Of a stretch of DNA of 64,000 nt, positions 46,852-57,047 are shown in pieces. The first letter of the stretch is position 1. Every line of letters begins with the position of its first letter. The notes beneath the pieces were generated by a model, which saw nothing but the letters and a program-made list of their open reading frames with translations, was not told where the DNA came from and ran no database searches. A program made the translations under genes and the position numbers. The stretch spans positions 124,001 to 188,000 of the forward strand of contig CAWAEG010000011.1 in assembly GCA_963780895.1 (NCBI GenBank). Reading direction: 5' to 3'. The stretch comes from DASQFI01 sp963780895. Its GTDB lineage: Bacteria > Acidobacteriota > Vicinamibacteria > Vicinamibacterales > SCN-69-37.

Positions 46852-46986
46852 GTGTCTCGCGCGGTGAAGGATCCGGCGAAGTCGCCGAAGATCATCCGCA
46901 TATTTTTCGTCGACGAAGCCGCGCTGCCGACCGACGTGCGCGCGCAGCCGAAGCTCGCGATCAAATACCTGCACAGCGGCAAGTAA
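46852..46986 (+). CDS. Short ORF or gene remnant
   Basis: 44 codons from a GTG, ending in TAA. The product reads VKDPAKSPKIIRIFFVDEAA, LPTDVRAQPKLA and IKYLHSGK. It has good coding bias and a protein-like pattern, but the frame upstream runs through the stop region of the barrel gene without a better start. It may be the C-terminal piece of a gene cut by insertion of the repeat that begins at 47012. Not recognised. Confidence 0.3.
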   Translation: MSRAVKDPAKSPKIIRIFFVDEAALPTDVRAQPKLAIKYLHSGK

Positions 46987-47011
46987 CTGCAAGCTGTTGC
47001 TGGGCGCCGGT

Positions 47012-47271
47012 AGGTTGCCGATGGCTGGCGTGTCGTCAGGCGGGCCCTCCCGCCGCTCCGCAACGCGCTGCTGCCGCTCCGCGTTGCCCGCGGCCTCCGC
47101 GAGGCGGAAAAACGTCGCTCCAGGGGATTCGTCTTGGTGCACGCGCGTGGGGACCCCCAGCCCCACGCGGTGTCGCTCCCTTGCGCGACGTTTTTCAGAC
47201 TCTCGCTGTCGCCTCGCTCCGAGTCGGGCCGCCTGACGACACGCCAGCCAGCGGCAACGGAGCTGGCTCTT
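47012..47271. mobile_element. 260-bp MITE-like element, copy A
   Basis: Bounded by near-perfect terminal inverted repeats of about 30 bases: left TTGCCGATGGCTGGCGTGTC, right ACGACACGCCAGCCAGCGGC. Inside, GAAAAACGTCGC and GCGACGTTTTTC, and the GCGTGGGG/CCCCACGC core, make most of it a long imperfect hairpin. No gene. Copy B (47942-48199) is its reverse complement with few differences. Confidence 0.85.
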
Positions 47272-47378
47272 CCTCTGAGAGTTCACCGTGGGCAGCGCGG
47301 TGGGACGCTCCCGCCCGGCCGCGCCGGTGCGCCCGCGTGTCCGTAATTAGCCGCATCGAATGTCATCCTTCGCAGGCG

Positions 47379-47849
47379 TTATTCATGAATGCGCGGTCCG
47401 GGCTTCGGCTTGTAAGTCACACTGGTCAGATTCATCGCCATGAACGGCCCGGGGTCAGTGACAGCATCCAGGGTCGTGACTTGAAGGTTCCCCTCACCAT
47501 CGCGCGTGTAGATCGTCATCCAATCCCAGCGCTGATCAGCAGCCCGAGTCGTGGTCGTCGTGATCACCAAGGCGCTGCTGACCCACTTCGTCTGCGAGAC
47601 GTGCGTCCACTTCTCGCCCGTAACTGAGGTGGTCTCGTTCCGGCTTTCCGACCCGCCAAGCCGGTATATCCAGGGGCGCCCGCGTGCGTCCGTCACCGTG
47701 AGTTGCGTGGCGTCCTGGGTTATCACCAGCTGTTGCGGACCCGACGTGGCCAGCCACGTACCTGAAAACGAAGCTCGCGGTTGCGCCGAAACCACGTCAG
47801 CCGTCAACAGAAGCACCGCGAAAAGAACCCGTGACTTCACGGTTCTCAT
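47379..47849 (-). CDS. Small secreted protein of unknown function
   Basis: 156 residues from ATG 47849. A signal peptide (MRTVKSRVLFAVLLLTADVV) is followed by ASFSGTWLATSGPQQLVITQ, a SGTW opening often seen in secreted acidobacterial beta-barrel domains, then alternating strands with many Thr and Trp (TGEKWTHVSQTKWVSSALV). I place it as a lipocalin-like beta-protein by pattern only. It lies between the inverted element copies A and B. Confidence 0.65.
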   Translation of the reverse strand: MRTVKSRVLFAVLLLTADVVSAQPRASFSGTWLATSGPQQLVITQDATQLTVTDARGRPWIYRLGGSESRNETTSVTGEKWTHVSQTKWVSSALVITTTTTRAADQRWDWMTIYTRDGEGNLQVTTLDAVTDPGPFMAMNLTSVTYKPKPGPRIHE

Positions 47850-47941
47850 GCTGTCCTCCAACGCTCCTCTAGACGGCAAATGGCTTCTGCAGGCCTCTGG
47901 TCATCCGGACTCCCTTGATCCCTTCCAAGAACTCACCCAAT

Positions 47942-48199
47942 AAAGAGCCGGCTCCGTTGCCGCTGGCTGGCGTGTCGTCAGGCGGCCCGACTCGCAGCGA
48001 GGCGAGAGCGAGAGTCTGAAAAACGTCGCGGAAGGGAGCGACAACGCGTGGGGTTGGGGGTCCCCACGCGCGTGCACCAAGACGAACCCCCTGGAGCGAC
48101 GTTTTTCCGCGTCGCGGAGGCCGCGGGCAACGGGAGCGGCAGTTGCGTTGCGGAGCGGCGGGAGGGCCCGCCTGACGATACGCCAGCCAGCGGCAACCT
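47942..48199. mobile_element. 258-bp MITE-like element, copy B (inverted relative to copy A)
   Basis: Reverse complement of copy A with scattered substitutions. Terminal repeats are TTGCCGCTGGCTGGCGTGTC on the left and ACGATACGCCAGCCAGCGGC on the right. No coding capacity is credible although several open frames cross it. Confidence 0.85.
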
Positions 48200-48323
48200 G
48201 GCGGCGTCCAGCGACGGTCTACTCGCGCCAGAGTCTGAGCTGACCTTCTCCCCGCGCTCCTTCACTCGAAGGCCAATCGGAAATCGTCTGGGCATGGAAT
48301 CTTCTTGCTATATTGGCCTGAGC

Positions 48324-49991
<1,668 letters not shown>

Positions 49992-50000
49992 ACAGAAATT

Positions 50001-50018
50001 CATGAAGGGTTCTTCATG
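50001..50018. terminator. Small hairpin between convergent genes
   Basis: CATGAAG (50001-50007) and CTTCATG (50012-50018) form a 7-bp stem with a four-base loop just after thiC and just after the convergent lipoprotein gene. There is no T tract. Confidence 0.4.
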
Positions 50019-50021
50019 TCC

Positions 50022-50987
50022 TTACGACGGCGCGAATGCCGTGTTCAAGTCAAAGTTGACGTGCATGCTGGTGTTGGCTGCGCCGACGTAAACCAGCGTC
50101 TCACCTGGACTCATCGGGAACGTCGCCACGACCTCCGTGGATCCCGGAGCGGGCTGGAACACTTGGCTTCCAGCCCAGACGGTCATGCGCGTACCTAAAT
50201 TGGTCCACCTCAGCGTCAGGGTGAGTCTGCCCGCCCCACTGCTGTGAATTCGGACGAGCCGGCAGATACCGCAATGCGTTCCCGGCATGACTTCGTACGA
50301 AAGATCGTTCGGCGCAATCGTTCCCGAGAGGCTGCCGCCCGCCACGATCCGGTGCACGGGTTGCATCGGCACGCTCAGCAGATCGTCAAAACGCCGCACC
50401 GATGTCACGACCGTCTCGTAGTTGTCTTTGGTCAGCCTGAGCTCCGTCCCGATCAGGCTTGCGAGCATGAAGGCGCCGTCGCCTCCGATCGTCGTCGTCG
50501 ACCGTCCGGACACGAGTTCGCTCACCATCACGTCGGCGAGACTGCTTGCGCCAGGCTGTCTGACACGTCCGGCGACCACGAACGTGCCGGCCGGCGTCAC
50601 CGTGAGTCGAACGTCCCTCCTGCCGACTAAGTAGGTGGCGCGCACGTACGCCATGCCGAGCTCGTTCGCCTGGAGGACGCCCGAGGTCGAGATCGAAGCG
50701 ACCCCGCGCGCCAGCGTGCCGAATGCTTCTGGCGGCCCGATGATTGACCAGAACGTTTCATTCGTGACGTCCGTCGATTGGCCATCCGACCATCGCGCCA
50801 GGGCCCGCAGCTGGCTGGTTTGGCCCACTGCCGTCAGTTCGGTATTGCCCTGAATCTCGAGAATCGCGAGCGTAGGCGTTGGCGTCTGGCTGGGCCCGGG
50901 ATATCGGGATTCCCCGCAGCCCTGGACGAACTGCACGTCTATGATGACGGACAGCAGGACGAGAGCGCGCGACAATCGTCTAACCAT
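50022..50987 (-). CDS. Exported lipoprotein with Ig-like (BIG_2) and carboxypeptidase-regulatory domains
   Basis: 321 residues. The signal peptide ends near VQFVQGC, a plausible lipobox. A Pro/Thr-rich spacer leads to a BIG_2-type domain (LEIQGNTELTAVGQTSQLRA and STSGVLQANELGMAYVRATY), then a carboxypeptidase-regulatory beta-sandwich (TFVVAGRVRQPGASSLADVM) and a C-terminal jelly-roll-like part. Surface or adhesion role is a guess. It is convergent with thiC. Confidence 0.75.
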   Translation of the reverse strand: MVRRLSRALVLLSVIIDVQFVQGCGESRYPGPSQTPTPTLAILEIQGNTELTAVGQTSQLRALARWSDGQSTDVTNETFWSIIGPPEAFGTLARGVASISTSGVLQANELGMAYVRATYLVGRRDVRLTVTPAGTFVVAGRVRQPGASSLADVMVSELVSGRSTTTIGGDGAFMLASLIGTELRLTKDNYETVVTSVRRFDDLLSVPMQPVHRIVAGGSLSGTIAPNDLSYEVMPGTHCGICRLVRIHSSGAGRLTLTLRWTNLGTRMTVWAGSQVFQPAPGSTEVVATFPMSPGETLVYVGAANTSMHVNFDLNTAFAPS

Positions 50988-51062
50988 CGGGACTGGACTC
51001 CTCCGAAGTCCGGGCGCGGTAGGCTAGGCCGGGCGAATGAGAGAAGTCCTTCCAAGAAGTTC

Positions 51063-51085
51063 GGAGAAATCTCCTTGTTTTCTCC
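51063..51085. promoter_or_regulatory. Inverted repeat upstream of the winged-helix regulator
   Basis: GGAGAAA (51063-51069) and TTTCTCC (51079-51085) are spaced by nine bases, 17 bases before the start codon. Position and symmetry suggest an operator, perhaps for autoregulation. Confidence 0.4.
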
Positions 51086-51101
51086 TAAACCGGAGCCGCT
51101 C

Positions 51102-53324
51102 ATGACTCAGAAGAACGGGCACGTGTATGCGTTCGGTCCCTTCGAGCTGAATCCAGCGGAACAGCGGCTGCGGCGAAACGGGGAGATGGTTCAGCTCACG
51201 CCCAAGGTTCTGGCCGTTCTGGAAACCCTCGTTGAGAACGCCGGCCACCTGGTCGGCCGCGAGGAGCTCATTCGCGCGGTCTGGCCCGACACGTTCGTCG
51301 AGGAGGCCAACGTCAGCCGCTGTGTATTCGTGCTCCGCAAGGCCCTCGGCGAGGGCCACGGGATGAACCGCTATATCGAGACGGTTCCGAAGTCCGGCTA
51401 CCGGTTCATCGCCACCGTCACGGTCTCGACGCCTGCGCCGCCGCTCGCCGCGCCTGCCATCGCGACGGTGTCGGATGCCGCCGTCCCATCGGTGGGGCAA
51501 GAGGCAACTGGCGCGAGAGGGAGCCGGCGCACGGGTCATCTGCAGATCGCGCTGGCGGCCGGGCTCGGGCTTGCGTCCCTGGGCGGATTTGCGGTCGCGA
51601 CCTGGCGGTTTGCCCCGGCCCCGTCGCCCATTGTCAGTCAATCGGTCGCTCCAGACCATCGACAGGTGACGTTTACCGGCGCCGACGCCAGCCCGGCCAT
51701 CTCTCCGGATGGCAGGTTCATCGCCTATGTCTCAGACGATCCGCCATCGAGGCACGTGACCGTCAGGGAAGCGGCTGGCGGTCAGCCCGTGACCATCGCA
51801 TCGTCGACCGAGGCCGGGATGTTGCGCTGGTCGCCGGATGGCTCGCGGCTCATGTTCTTTCTCCGAGGTCCGGACCGGAACGGCATCTACGTGTCCTCGC
51901 GAACCGGCGGGTCGCTGACGCAGATTGCCGGTGGTCCACATCGCAGCTGCTGGTCACCCGACGGCGAGACGATCGCAACGGTTCAGCCGTTCGTCGGCCG
52001 GGTTCAGCTTCGCGAGTGGCGCTCGGGGGCCACGAGGGTCCTGTCCCTTCACGGCCAGCACAACTGGTTCTGGGACATCGACTGGTCGCCGAGCGGCGAT
52101 CGACTCCTTCTGGTGAGCCAGAACGCGCAGCGGTTTGCCGTGCTGACCATTCAGGCCGACGGACAGCACCAGCGCACGGTGCTCACTGACACGCGCGAAA
52201 TCCCGGCAGCGCGCTGGTCCCCGGGCGGCGATGCGATCTACTACTCGCGACGCGTCGATCAGACCGCGTCCATCTTCAAGGTCCGCGTGTCGCGGGCGGG
52301 CGACGCGATCGCGTCCGATTCTCCCCTGGTGACGGGGCTCGAGTCGGACGGCTCTTTCGAAGTGTCGGCGGATGGTCAACGGCTCACCTACGCGCGTGAC
52401 CCGTTTTTCTCGAACCTGTGGCTCGTGGACATCAGCCGCGGGTCGTCCCCGGATCTGATGGCGACTCGTCAGCTGACGAGCGGCACGTCGCAAATCGATC
52501 GCCCGAGCGTGTCGCCCGATGGACGGTCGATCCTGTTCACCGTCGGCCGTGAGACGTTCTCGAATCTTCACCTCCTGTCAATCACCGGCGGCGACGCTCG
52601 GCAGCTCACATTCCTGACCGGCTTGAGCGCCGGCGGCGTCTGGTCGCCCGACGGCCGCCAGATCGCGTTTGCATCGAATGAAGGCGGCACACGCCGCATC
52701 TGGCTCACGAACACGAGCGGAGCTCCTGCGCGCGCCGTGTCGACCGGCGACGTGAGCGACAGCCTGGAAGTTGCGTGGGGACACGCGGCGGGCCTCTATT
52801 ACCAGCAGGCGGGGAATCGCGACTTCTACGTGCTCGATCCCGCGCGAGGTCAGGGAGAAACGATGCTCTGGCAACGAGGCCGCGCTCAAGGTTGGGTCTT
52901 TTCGCCGGTGGTCTCACCCGACGGCCGGACCGTGGCCGTCTCCTGGAGTGGCCGCGGCATCTGGACGCTCGACACCAGAACGGATCAGAAGACGAAACTG
53001 CTGGACGCTGAGAAGGCTGCCGGCGCGTTGCCGCTCGCCTGGTCGCGCGATGGCCAGCGTCTCTACCTCATCACGGGTCAGCGTGCGGCGTATCGAGGCC
53101 TCGCTGTGAAACTGGGCGAGACCACCAAGGACACCCGGGTGCTCTCGGTGCCGGCGGCCGGCGGACCCGTCACGACCGTGGCTGTGCTGCCGTTTTCAGA
53201 GATTGGTGGAGTGGCGATGACGCCCGACAGCCGGCGCTTCGTTTGCGCGGTCTACACGGCGCGATCGGATGTCTGGATCATCGATCACTTCGACCCGGAC
53301 GTGAGTCAAGTGGCGGTGAGGTAG
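51102..53324 (+). CDS. CadC-type winged-helix regulator with membrane helix and PD40 beta-propeller
   Basis: 740 residues from ATG 51102. OmpR/CadC-type winged helix at about 8-105: FGPFELNPAEQRLRRNGEMV, LTPKVLAVLETLVENAGHLV and ETVPKSGYRFIATV. A helix near 148-168 (LQIALAAGLGLASLGGFAVA) crosses the membrane. The rest is a TolB-like propeller of PD40 repeats (ASPAISPDGRFIAYVSDD, DRPSVSPDGRSILFTVG, GVWSPDGRQIAFASNEG). The design is a one-component sensor: outside propeller, inside DNA binding. It is common in Acidobacteriota. No two-component partner is next to it. Confidence 0.9.
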   Translation: MTQKNGHVYAFGPFELNPAEQRLRRNGEMVQLTPKVLAVLETLVENAGHLVGREELIRAVWPDTFVEEANVSRCVFVLRKALGEGHGMNRYIETVPKSGYRFIATVTVSTPAPPLAAPAIATVSDAAVPSVGQEATGARGSRRTGHLQIALAAGLGLASLGGFAVATWRFAPAPSPIVSQSVAPDHRQVTFTGADASPAISPDGRFIAYVSDDPPSRHVTVREAAGGQPVTIASSTEAGMLRWSPDGSRLMFFLRGPDRNGIYVSSRTGGSLTQIAGGPHRSCWSPDGETIATVQPFVGRVQLREWRSGATRVLSLHGQHNWFWDIDWSPSGDRLLLVSQNAQRFAVLTIQADGQHQRTVLTDTREIPAARWSPGGDAIYYSRRVDQTASIFKVRVSRAGDAIASDSPLVTGLESDGSFEVSADGQRLTYARDPFFSNLWLVDISRGSSPDLMATRQLTSGTSQIDRPSVSPDGRSILFTVGRETFSNLHLLSITGGDARQLTFLTGLSAGGVWSPDGRQIAFASNEGGTRRIWLTNTSGAPARAVSTGDVSDSLEVAWGHAAGLYYQQAGNRDFYVLDPARGQGETMLWQRGRAQGWVFSPVVSPDGRTVAVSWSGRGIWTLDTRTDQKTKLLDAEKAAGALPLAWSRDGQRLYLITGQRAAYRGLAVKLGETTKDTRVLSVPAAGGPVTTVAVLPFSEIGGVAMTPDSRRFVCAVYTARSDVWIIDHFDPDVSQVAVR

Positions 53325-53331
53325 GACAGGG

Positions 53332-53892
53332 CTAGCGCCCGACGGCCGGCACGATCTGAATGATCGTCTTGTACCGTTTCTCGGTCGTTCCGGCCACGAA
53401 GAGATACCCTGCCGATCCGTTCGCCGAGTAGTCCTTCACCACCACGCTCGGCGGATACGCCATCGACTGATCGTCGAACCGGCCGAGGTCGAAGCGCTGC
53501 ATCGCCGGCGTACGGAAGATCTCCTGACCGCCGCTGCCGAGCTGTTTCCGGTAAAACGCGATGATGTCGAGATACGGCGCGTTCGTGCCGTAGATGAAGA
53601 ACTTCTGCCCGCGTCCGGCGTCGAAGGTTTCCAGAAAATCCGCGGCGGGATAGACCGGCGCGCCATTGAGGTCCTGCGGCGCCGGGGCGTTGGGCCGTTC
53701 GGCAGGCGCGGGTACGGCAGCCGCGGGTGTCGCCGGATCGGCCGGCTTGCCCGGCGGCGTCGACGGAGGATTCGAACCCGGAAAGGGTTTGGGAACGGGC
53801 GGCGGCTGCGTCGGCGGCGGCGCGCTCTGCGCGAACGCCGCCACGCCAAGCGCCGCGACGGCCGCCGTCACGCCGAGCCAGCGTCTGAGCAT
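53332..53892 (-). CDS. Exported proline-rich protein of unknown function
   Basis: 186 residues from ATG 53892 with a signal peptide (MLRRWLGVTAAVAALGVAAF). A long Pro/Ala-rich segment (about 25-85) precedes a C-terminal domain of about 100 residues (VYPAADFLETFDAGRGQKFF, DIIAFYRKQLGSGGQEIF and QSMAYPPSVVVKDYSANG). I do not recognise the domain. It is convergent with the regulator gene by seven bases and divergent from the M20 peptidase. Confidence 0.65.
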   Translation of the reverse strand: MLRRWLGVTAAVAALGVAAFAQSAPPPTQPPPVPKPFPGSNPPSTPPGKPADPATPAAAVPAPAERPNAPAPQDLNGAPVYPAADFLETFDAGRGQKFFIYGTNAPYLDIIAFYRKQLGSGGQEIFRTPAMQRFDLGRFDDQSMAYPPSVVVKDYSANGSAGYLFVAGTTEKRYKTIIQIVPAVGR

Positions 53893-53918
53893 CGAAACCA
53901 CCCCGGTATTATAGGACC

Positions 53919-55058
53919 GTGAACGGCCTGATTTCGGCCTGTCTCGGGGCCGAATCGCAAATCGTCCGCCTCGCTCGCGATCTCGTCGCCGAGGAGTCGC
54001 CGAGCACGGATCGCGCGGCGCTCGAGCGGTGCGCGTCGGTGCTGGCCGCGCGGCTCCTCGACGCGGGCGCATCCATCGAGCATATCGACGGCGGGCCCAC
54101 CGCGGCGCATATCCTGGCGCAGTGGCGCGGCGGCGGACCGCGCGTGTTGCTCGTGGGTCATTTCGACACCGTCTGGCCCGTCGGCCAGCTCGCGCGCATG
54201 CCGCTCGAAGAGAAAGACGGCAAGCTCTTCGGTCCCGGCGTCCTCGACATGAAGGCCGGCCTGGCGATCGGGATCACGGCGGCGCGGCTCGTCGCTGCCG
54301 AGTTGCCGGAATCGTCGCGCCCGCACGTGCGGCTTCTCGCGACGACTGACGAGGAGGTCGGCAGCGCGACGTCGCGGGTGACGATCGAGACGCTCGCGCG
54401 GAACAGCGACGCGGTGCTCGTGCTCGAACCGGCGTTGCCCGGCGGCGCGGTGAAGACCGCGCGCAAAGGCGTCGGCGAGTTCGAGCTCCTTGTCGAAGGG
54501 ATCTCGTCGCACGCCGGCGCCGACCCGGGGGCGGGCGCCAGCGCGGTCCACGAGCTTGCGAAGCAAATCACCACGATCGCAGGAATGACCGACGGCGGTC
54601 GCGGGCTCACGGTGAACGTCGGCGTCATCGACGGCGGCACCAGGTCCAACGTCGTCGCCGAGCGTGCCCGGGCGTTCATCGATGTTCGCATCGCCCGCCT
54701 GGAGGATGCCGCGGCGATTGAGCACGCATTCGCCGAGCTCCGTCCGGTGGACTCACGCGTAAAGCTGACCGTCACCGGCCGGATCAACCGGCCGCCGATG
54801 GAACGCACTCCAGGCGTGGCCCGCCTCTACGCACTGGCACAGGAGGTCGCCGGGAGTATGGGTCGCTCGCTCGCTGAAGGCGCGACGGGCGGGGCCTCGG
54901 ATGGAAACTTCACGGCCGCGCTCGGCATCCCAACTCTTGACGGCCTTGGTGCGATCGGTGACGGGCCACACGCGCTCCATGAGCATGTCGTCATCAAGGA
55001 ACTGGCGCCGCGCGCGGCGCTCGTCGCCGGCCTCCTGGCCCGGATCAGGGATAATTGA
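53919..55058 (+). CDS. M20 family metallopeptidase (glutamate carboxypeptidase-like)
   Basis: 379 residues from a GTG. Co-catalytic zinc sites: VLLVGHFDTVWPVGQL, GVLDMKAGLAIGI and TTDEEVGSATS; the lid domain has KGVGEFELLVEGISSHAGAD and the final His is in GPHALHEHVVIKE. Close in pattern to CPG2/M20A enzymes that cleave C-terminal glutamate or other peptides. No signal peptide is seen, so probably cytoplasmic. htpX follows three bases later. Confidence 0.92.
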   Translation: MNGLISACLGAESQIVRLARDLVAEESPSTDRAALERCASVLAARLLDAGASIEHIDGGPTAAHILAQWRGGGPRVLLVGHFDTVWPVGQLARMPLEEKDGKLFGPGVLDMKAGLAIGITAARLVAAELPESSRPHVRLLATTDEEVGSATSRVTIETLARNSDAVLVLEPALPGGAVKTARKGVGEFELLVEGISSHAGADPGAGASAVHELAKQITTIAGMTDGGRGLTVNVGVIDGGTRSNVVAERARAFIDVRIARLEDAAAIEHAFAELRPVDSRVKLTVTGRINRPPMERTPGVARLYALAQEVAGSMGRSLAEGATGGASDGNFTAALGIPTLDGLGAIGDGPHALHEHVVIKELAPRAALVAGLLARIRDN

Positions 55059-55061
55059 GCC

Positions 55062-55901
55062 ATGTCCAGCACTTTGAAGACCGCGGTTCTGTTGGCGTTC
55101 CTCAGCGGCCTGCTGATCGTCGCCGGCGGCGCGATTGGCGGGCGCGGCGGAGTCATCATCGCGTTTGTATTCGCGCTGTTGATGAACGCCGGCAGCTACT
55201 GGTTCTCCGACAAGATCGTTCTCCGCATGTATCGAGCGGATCCCGTCGGACCGGATCATCCGCTGTATCGCATCACGGCGCGGCTCGCCCAGAAGGCGGG
55301 CCTCCCGATGCCGAAGGTCTACCTCATCCCGGACATGTCGCCCAACGCGTTCGCGACGGGACGCAATCCGCAGAACGCGGCGGTCGCCGCCACCGAAGGG
55401 CTCCTCCGGCTGCTTCCGGAGCCCGAGGTCGAAGGCGTGATCGCCCATGAGCTCGCGCACGTGAAGCACCGCGACATTCTCATCAGCACCGTGGCGGCCA
55501 CGATCGGCGCGGCCATCACGATGCTCGCCCATATGGCGATGTTCATCCCGATGGGCTCGCGCGACGACGACCGCGGCGGCACGAATCCGATCGTCGCCAT
55601 CGCGATGTTGCTGCTCGCGCCGATCGCCGCGACGATCATTCAGCTCGCCATCTCGCGCCAGCGCGAGTTCGGCGCCGATCGCGGCGGCGCGCAGATCGCC
55701 GGCTCGCCGATGGGTCTCGCGTCAGCGCTGCGGCGTATCGACGCCGCCGTGAAGCAGATTCCGATGGACGCCAACCCGGCCACGGCGCACATGTTCATCA
55801 TGAGCCCGTTCGCCGGCGGCGGCCTCTCGAAGCTGTTCTCCAGCCATCCGCCGACGGAAGAGCGCGTGAAGGCGCTGATGGCGCTGAGAGGCATTGGGTA
55901 A
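55062..55901 (+). CDS. htpX: HtpX membrane zinc metalloprotease
   Basis: 279 residues. Two N-terminal helices (TAVLLAFLSGLLIVAGGAIG and GVIIAFVFALLMNAGSYWF) precede the M48 domain: VEGVIAHELAHVKHRDILIS (HExxH as HELAH), two more helices and SRQREFGADRGGAQIAG with the third zinc ligand. It degrades damaged membrane proteins. It is probably co-transcribed with the M20 peptidase. Its stop codon lies in the hairpin at 55896-55915. Confidence 0.95.
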   Translation: MSSTLKTAVLLAFLSGLLIVAGGAIGGRGGVIIAFVFALLMNAGSYWFSDKIVLRMYRADPVGPDHPLYRITARLAQKAGLPMPKVYLIPDMSPNAFATGRNPQNAAVAATEGLLRLLPEPEVEGVIAHELAHVKHRDILISTVAATIGAAITMLAHMAMFIPMGSRDDDRGGTNPIVAIAMLLLAPIAATIIQLAISRQREFGADRGGAQIAGSPMGLASALRRIDAAVKQIPMDANPATAHMFIMSPFAGGGLSKLFSSHPPTEERVKALMALRGIG

Positions 55902-55915
55902 TTACTCAATTACCC
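55896..55915. terminator. Hairpin over the stop codons of convergent genes
   Basis: GGGTAATT (55896-55903) and AATTACCC (55908-55915) form a perfect 8-bp stem with loop ACTC, covering the ends of htpX and the radical SAM gene. Nearby units AATTACTC, AATTACCC and ATTACTCAAT give it a tandem-repeat look too. Confidence 0.5.
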
Positions 55916-56855
55916 GATTACTCAATGCCCGTACTGTTTCCTTCACCTTCGCGGCGTACTCCGTCGACGCGTAGGCTCGCGGATACAGCCGCCGGTACCC
56001 CTCCAGCAAATGCGGATACTCGCGCGCCAGGAACGCGAAGAAGTGTTCCTTGACGCCCGGGTCGAGCCGCGCGACGTTCGCGCCGACCTGCCGGACGCCG
56101 GCGTCGGCGAACGCCTGCAGTGATCGTTCGATGCTGGCGCGGGTCGTGGTGATGCCGGGGACCAGCGGCATCATCAGAATGCCGGTGTCGATGCCGGCGT
56201 CGCTCATCTGGCGGACGGCGCGAATCCGCTGGCGGGGCGAAGCAGTCCCGGGCTCCAGGCGCGACCACGCGTCCTCATCAACGCTCGGCACGCTCAGGTA
56301 GACCTCGCAGCCGGCGCGCCGCGTGGCCTCGCGCAGCAGATCGAGGTCCCGAACCACCATCGGTCCCTTCGTGACAACTGAGAACGGTGTTTCTGCAGCG
56401 ATAAGCGCCTCGAGACAGCGGCGCGTGAGGCGATAGTGGCCCTCGATCGGCTGATACGGATCCGTCGCGGTGCCGACGGCGACATGCTCGCGTGCCCACG
56501 TCGGGCGGCCCAACTCGCGCCGAAGGACCTCGGGAAGGTTGTGCTTGACCAGGATGACCGTCGAGAAATCGTCGCCCGTGCCGAGCTCCAGATGCCGCTG
56601 GTACTTGCGCGCGTAGCAGTACTCGCAGGCGTGCGTGCACCCACGATACGGATTGAGCGCCCACTTGAACGGCATGCCGATGGCCTTGGCCATCGCGGAC
56701 CGGACCGTGACTTCCTGGTAGCGCGCTTCGTCGGCGCGCCGCATCGCCGACGGCAATCCTTCGATGCCAGCGTCCTTGACCGCCTCGGCCACCTCCCGAA
56801 GCGTAGGCGACCGGACGACGTCCGGAAGCAGCGAAAGCTGGAGGGCTTTTGACAC
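55902..56855 (-). CDS. Radical SAM protein of the PA0069 / spore photoproduct lyase-like group
   Basis: 317 residues from GTG 56855, with AAGGCGAAAG upstream; a TTG at 56894 would add 13 residues. The radical SAM cysteines are in NPYRGCTHACEYCYARKYQR (CxxxCxxC). Further conserved strings are VAVGTATDPYQPIEGHYRLT, FSVVTKGPMVVRDLDLL, VYLSVPSVDEDAWSRLEPGT and MMPLVPGITTT. The group is widespread and probably acts on nucleic acid or its bases, but no reaction is established. It is monocistronic and convergent with htpX. Confidence 0.87.
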   Translation of the reverse strand: MSKALQLSLLPDVVRSPTLREVAEAVKDAGIEGLPSAMRRADEARYQEVTVRSAMAKAIGMPFKWALNPYRGCTHACEYCYARKYQRHLELGTGDDFSTVILVKHNLPEVLRRELGRPTWAREHVAVGTATDPYQPIEGHYRLTRRCLEALIAAETPFSVVTKGPMVVRDLDLLREATRRAGCEVYLSVPSVDEDAWSRLEPGTASPRQRIRAVRQMSDAGIDTGILMMPLVPGITTTRASIERSLQAFADAGVRQVGANVARLDPGVKEHFFAFLAREYPHLLEGYRRLYPRAYASTEYAAKVKETVRALSNRVIE

Positions 56856-56894
56856 CTTTCGCCTTATTTTCGTCTGTCGCGAAGCGCTCGTCAA

Positions 56895-57047
56895 GCTGAG
56901 GTGTCGGCCGGGATGTTGACTGAGAGAGCGCCTGTGGCCCCGCGCGAGGATAGCGAGTCTGCGAGCGCCGGAGCGCGAGCGAGCGGGGGTGGGGCCCCGC
57001 GAGCACTGAGAAAAGAAGACAGAACTGCTGAACCCGGGACCGGCCGT
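56895..57047. other. Intergenic region with a GGGGCCCC-rich repeat
   Basis: No gene. GGCCCCGCG occurs at 56937-56945 and again at about 56992-57000, and GAGCGCCGGAGCGCGAGCGA between them is of low complexity. It separates the ubiA operon end from the radical SAM gene. Confidence 0.4.

Noticed and set aside
47012..48199. Composite transposon carrying its own transposase
   Set aside because: Neither copy nor the enclosed segment encodes a transposase; only a non-autonomous element can be supported.
48200..48323. TPP riboswitch upstream of thiC
   Set aside because: The conserved CTGAGA and ACCTGAT segments in the right order are absent; the region is MITE copy B and a short leader.
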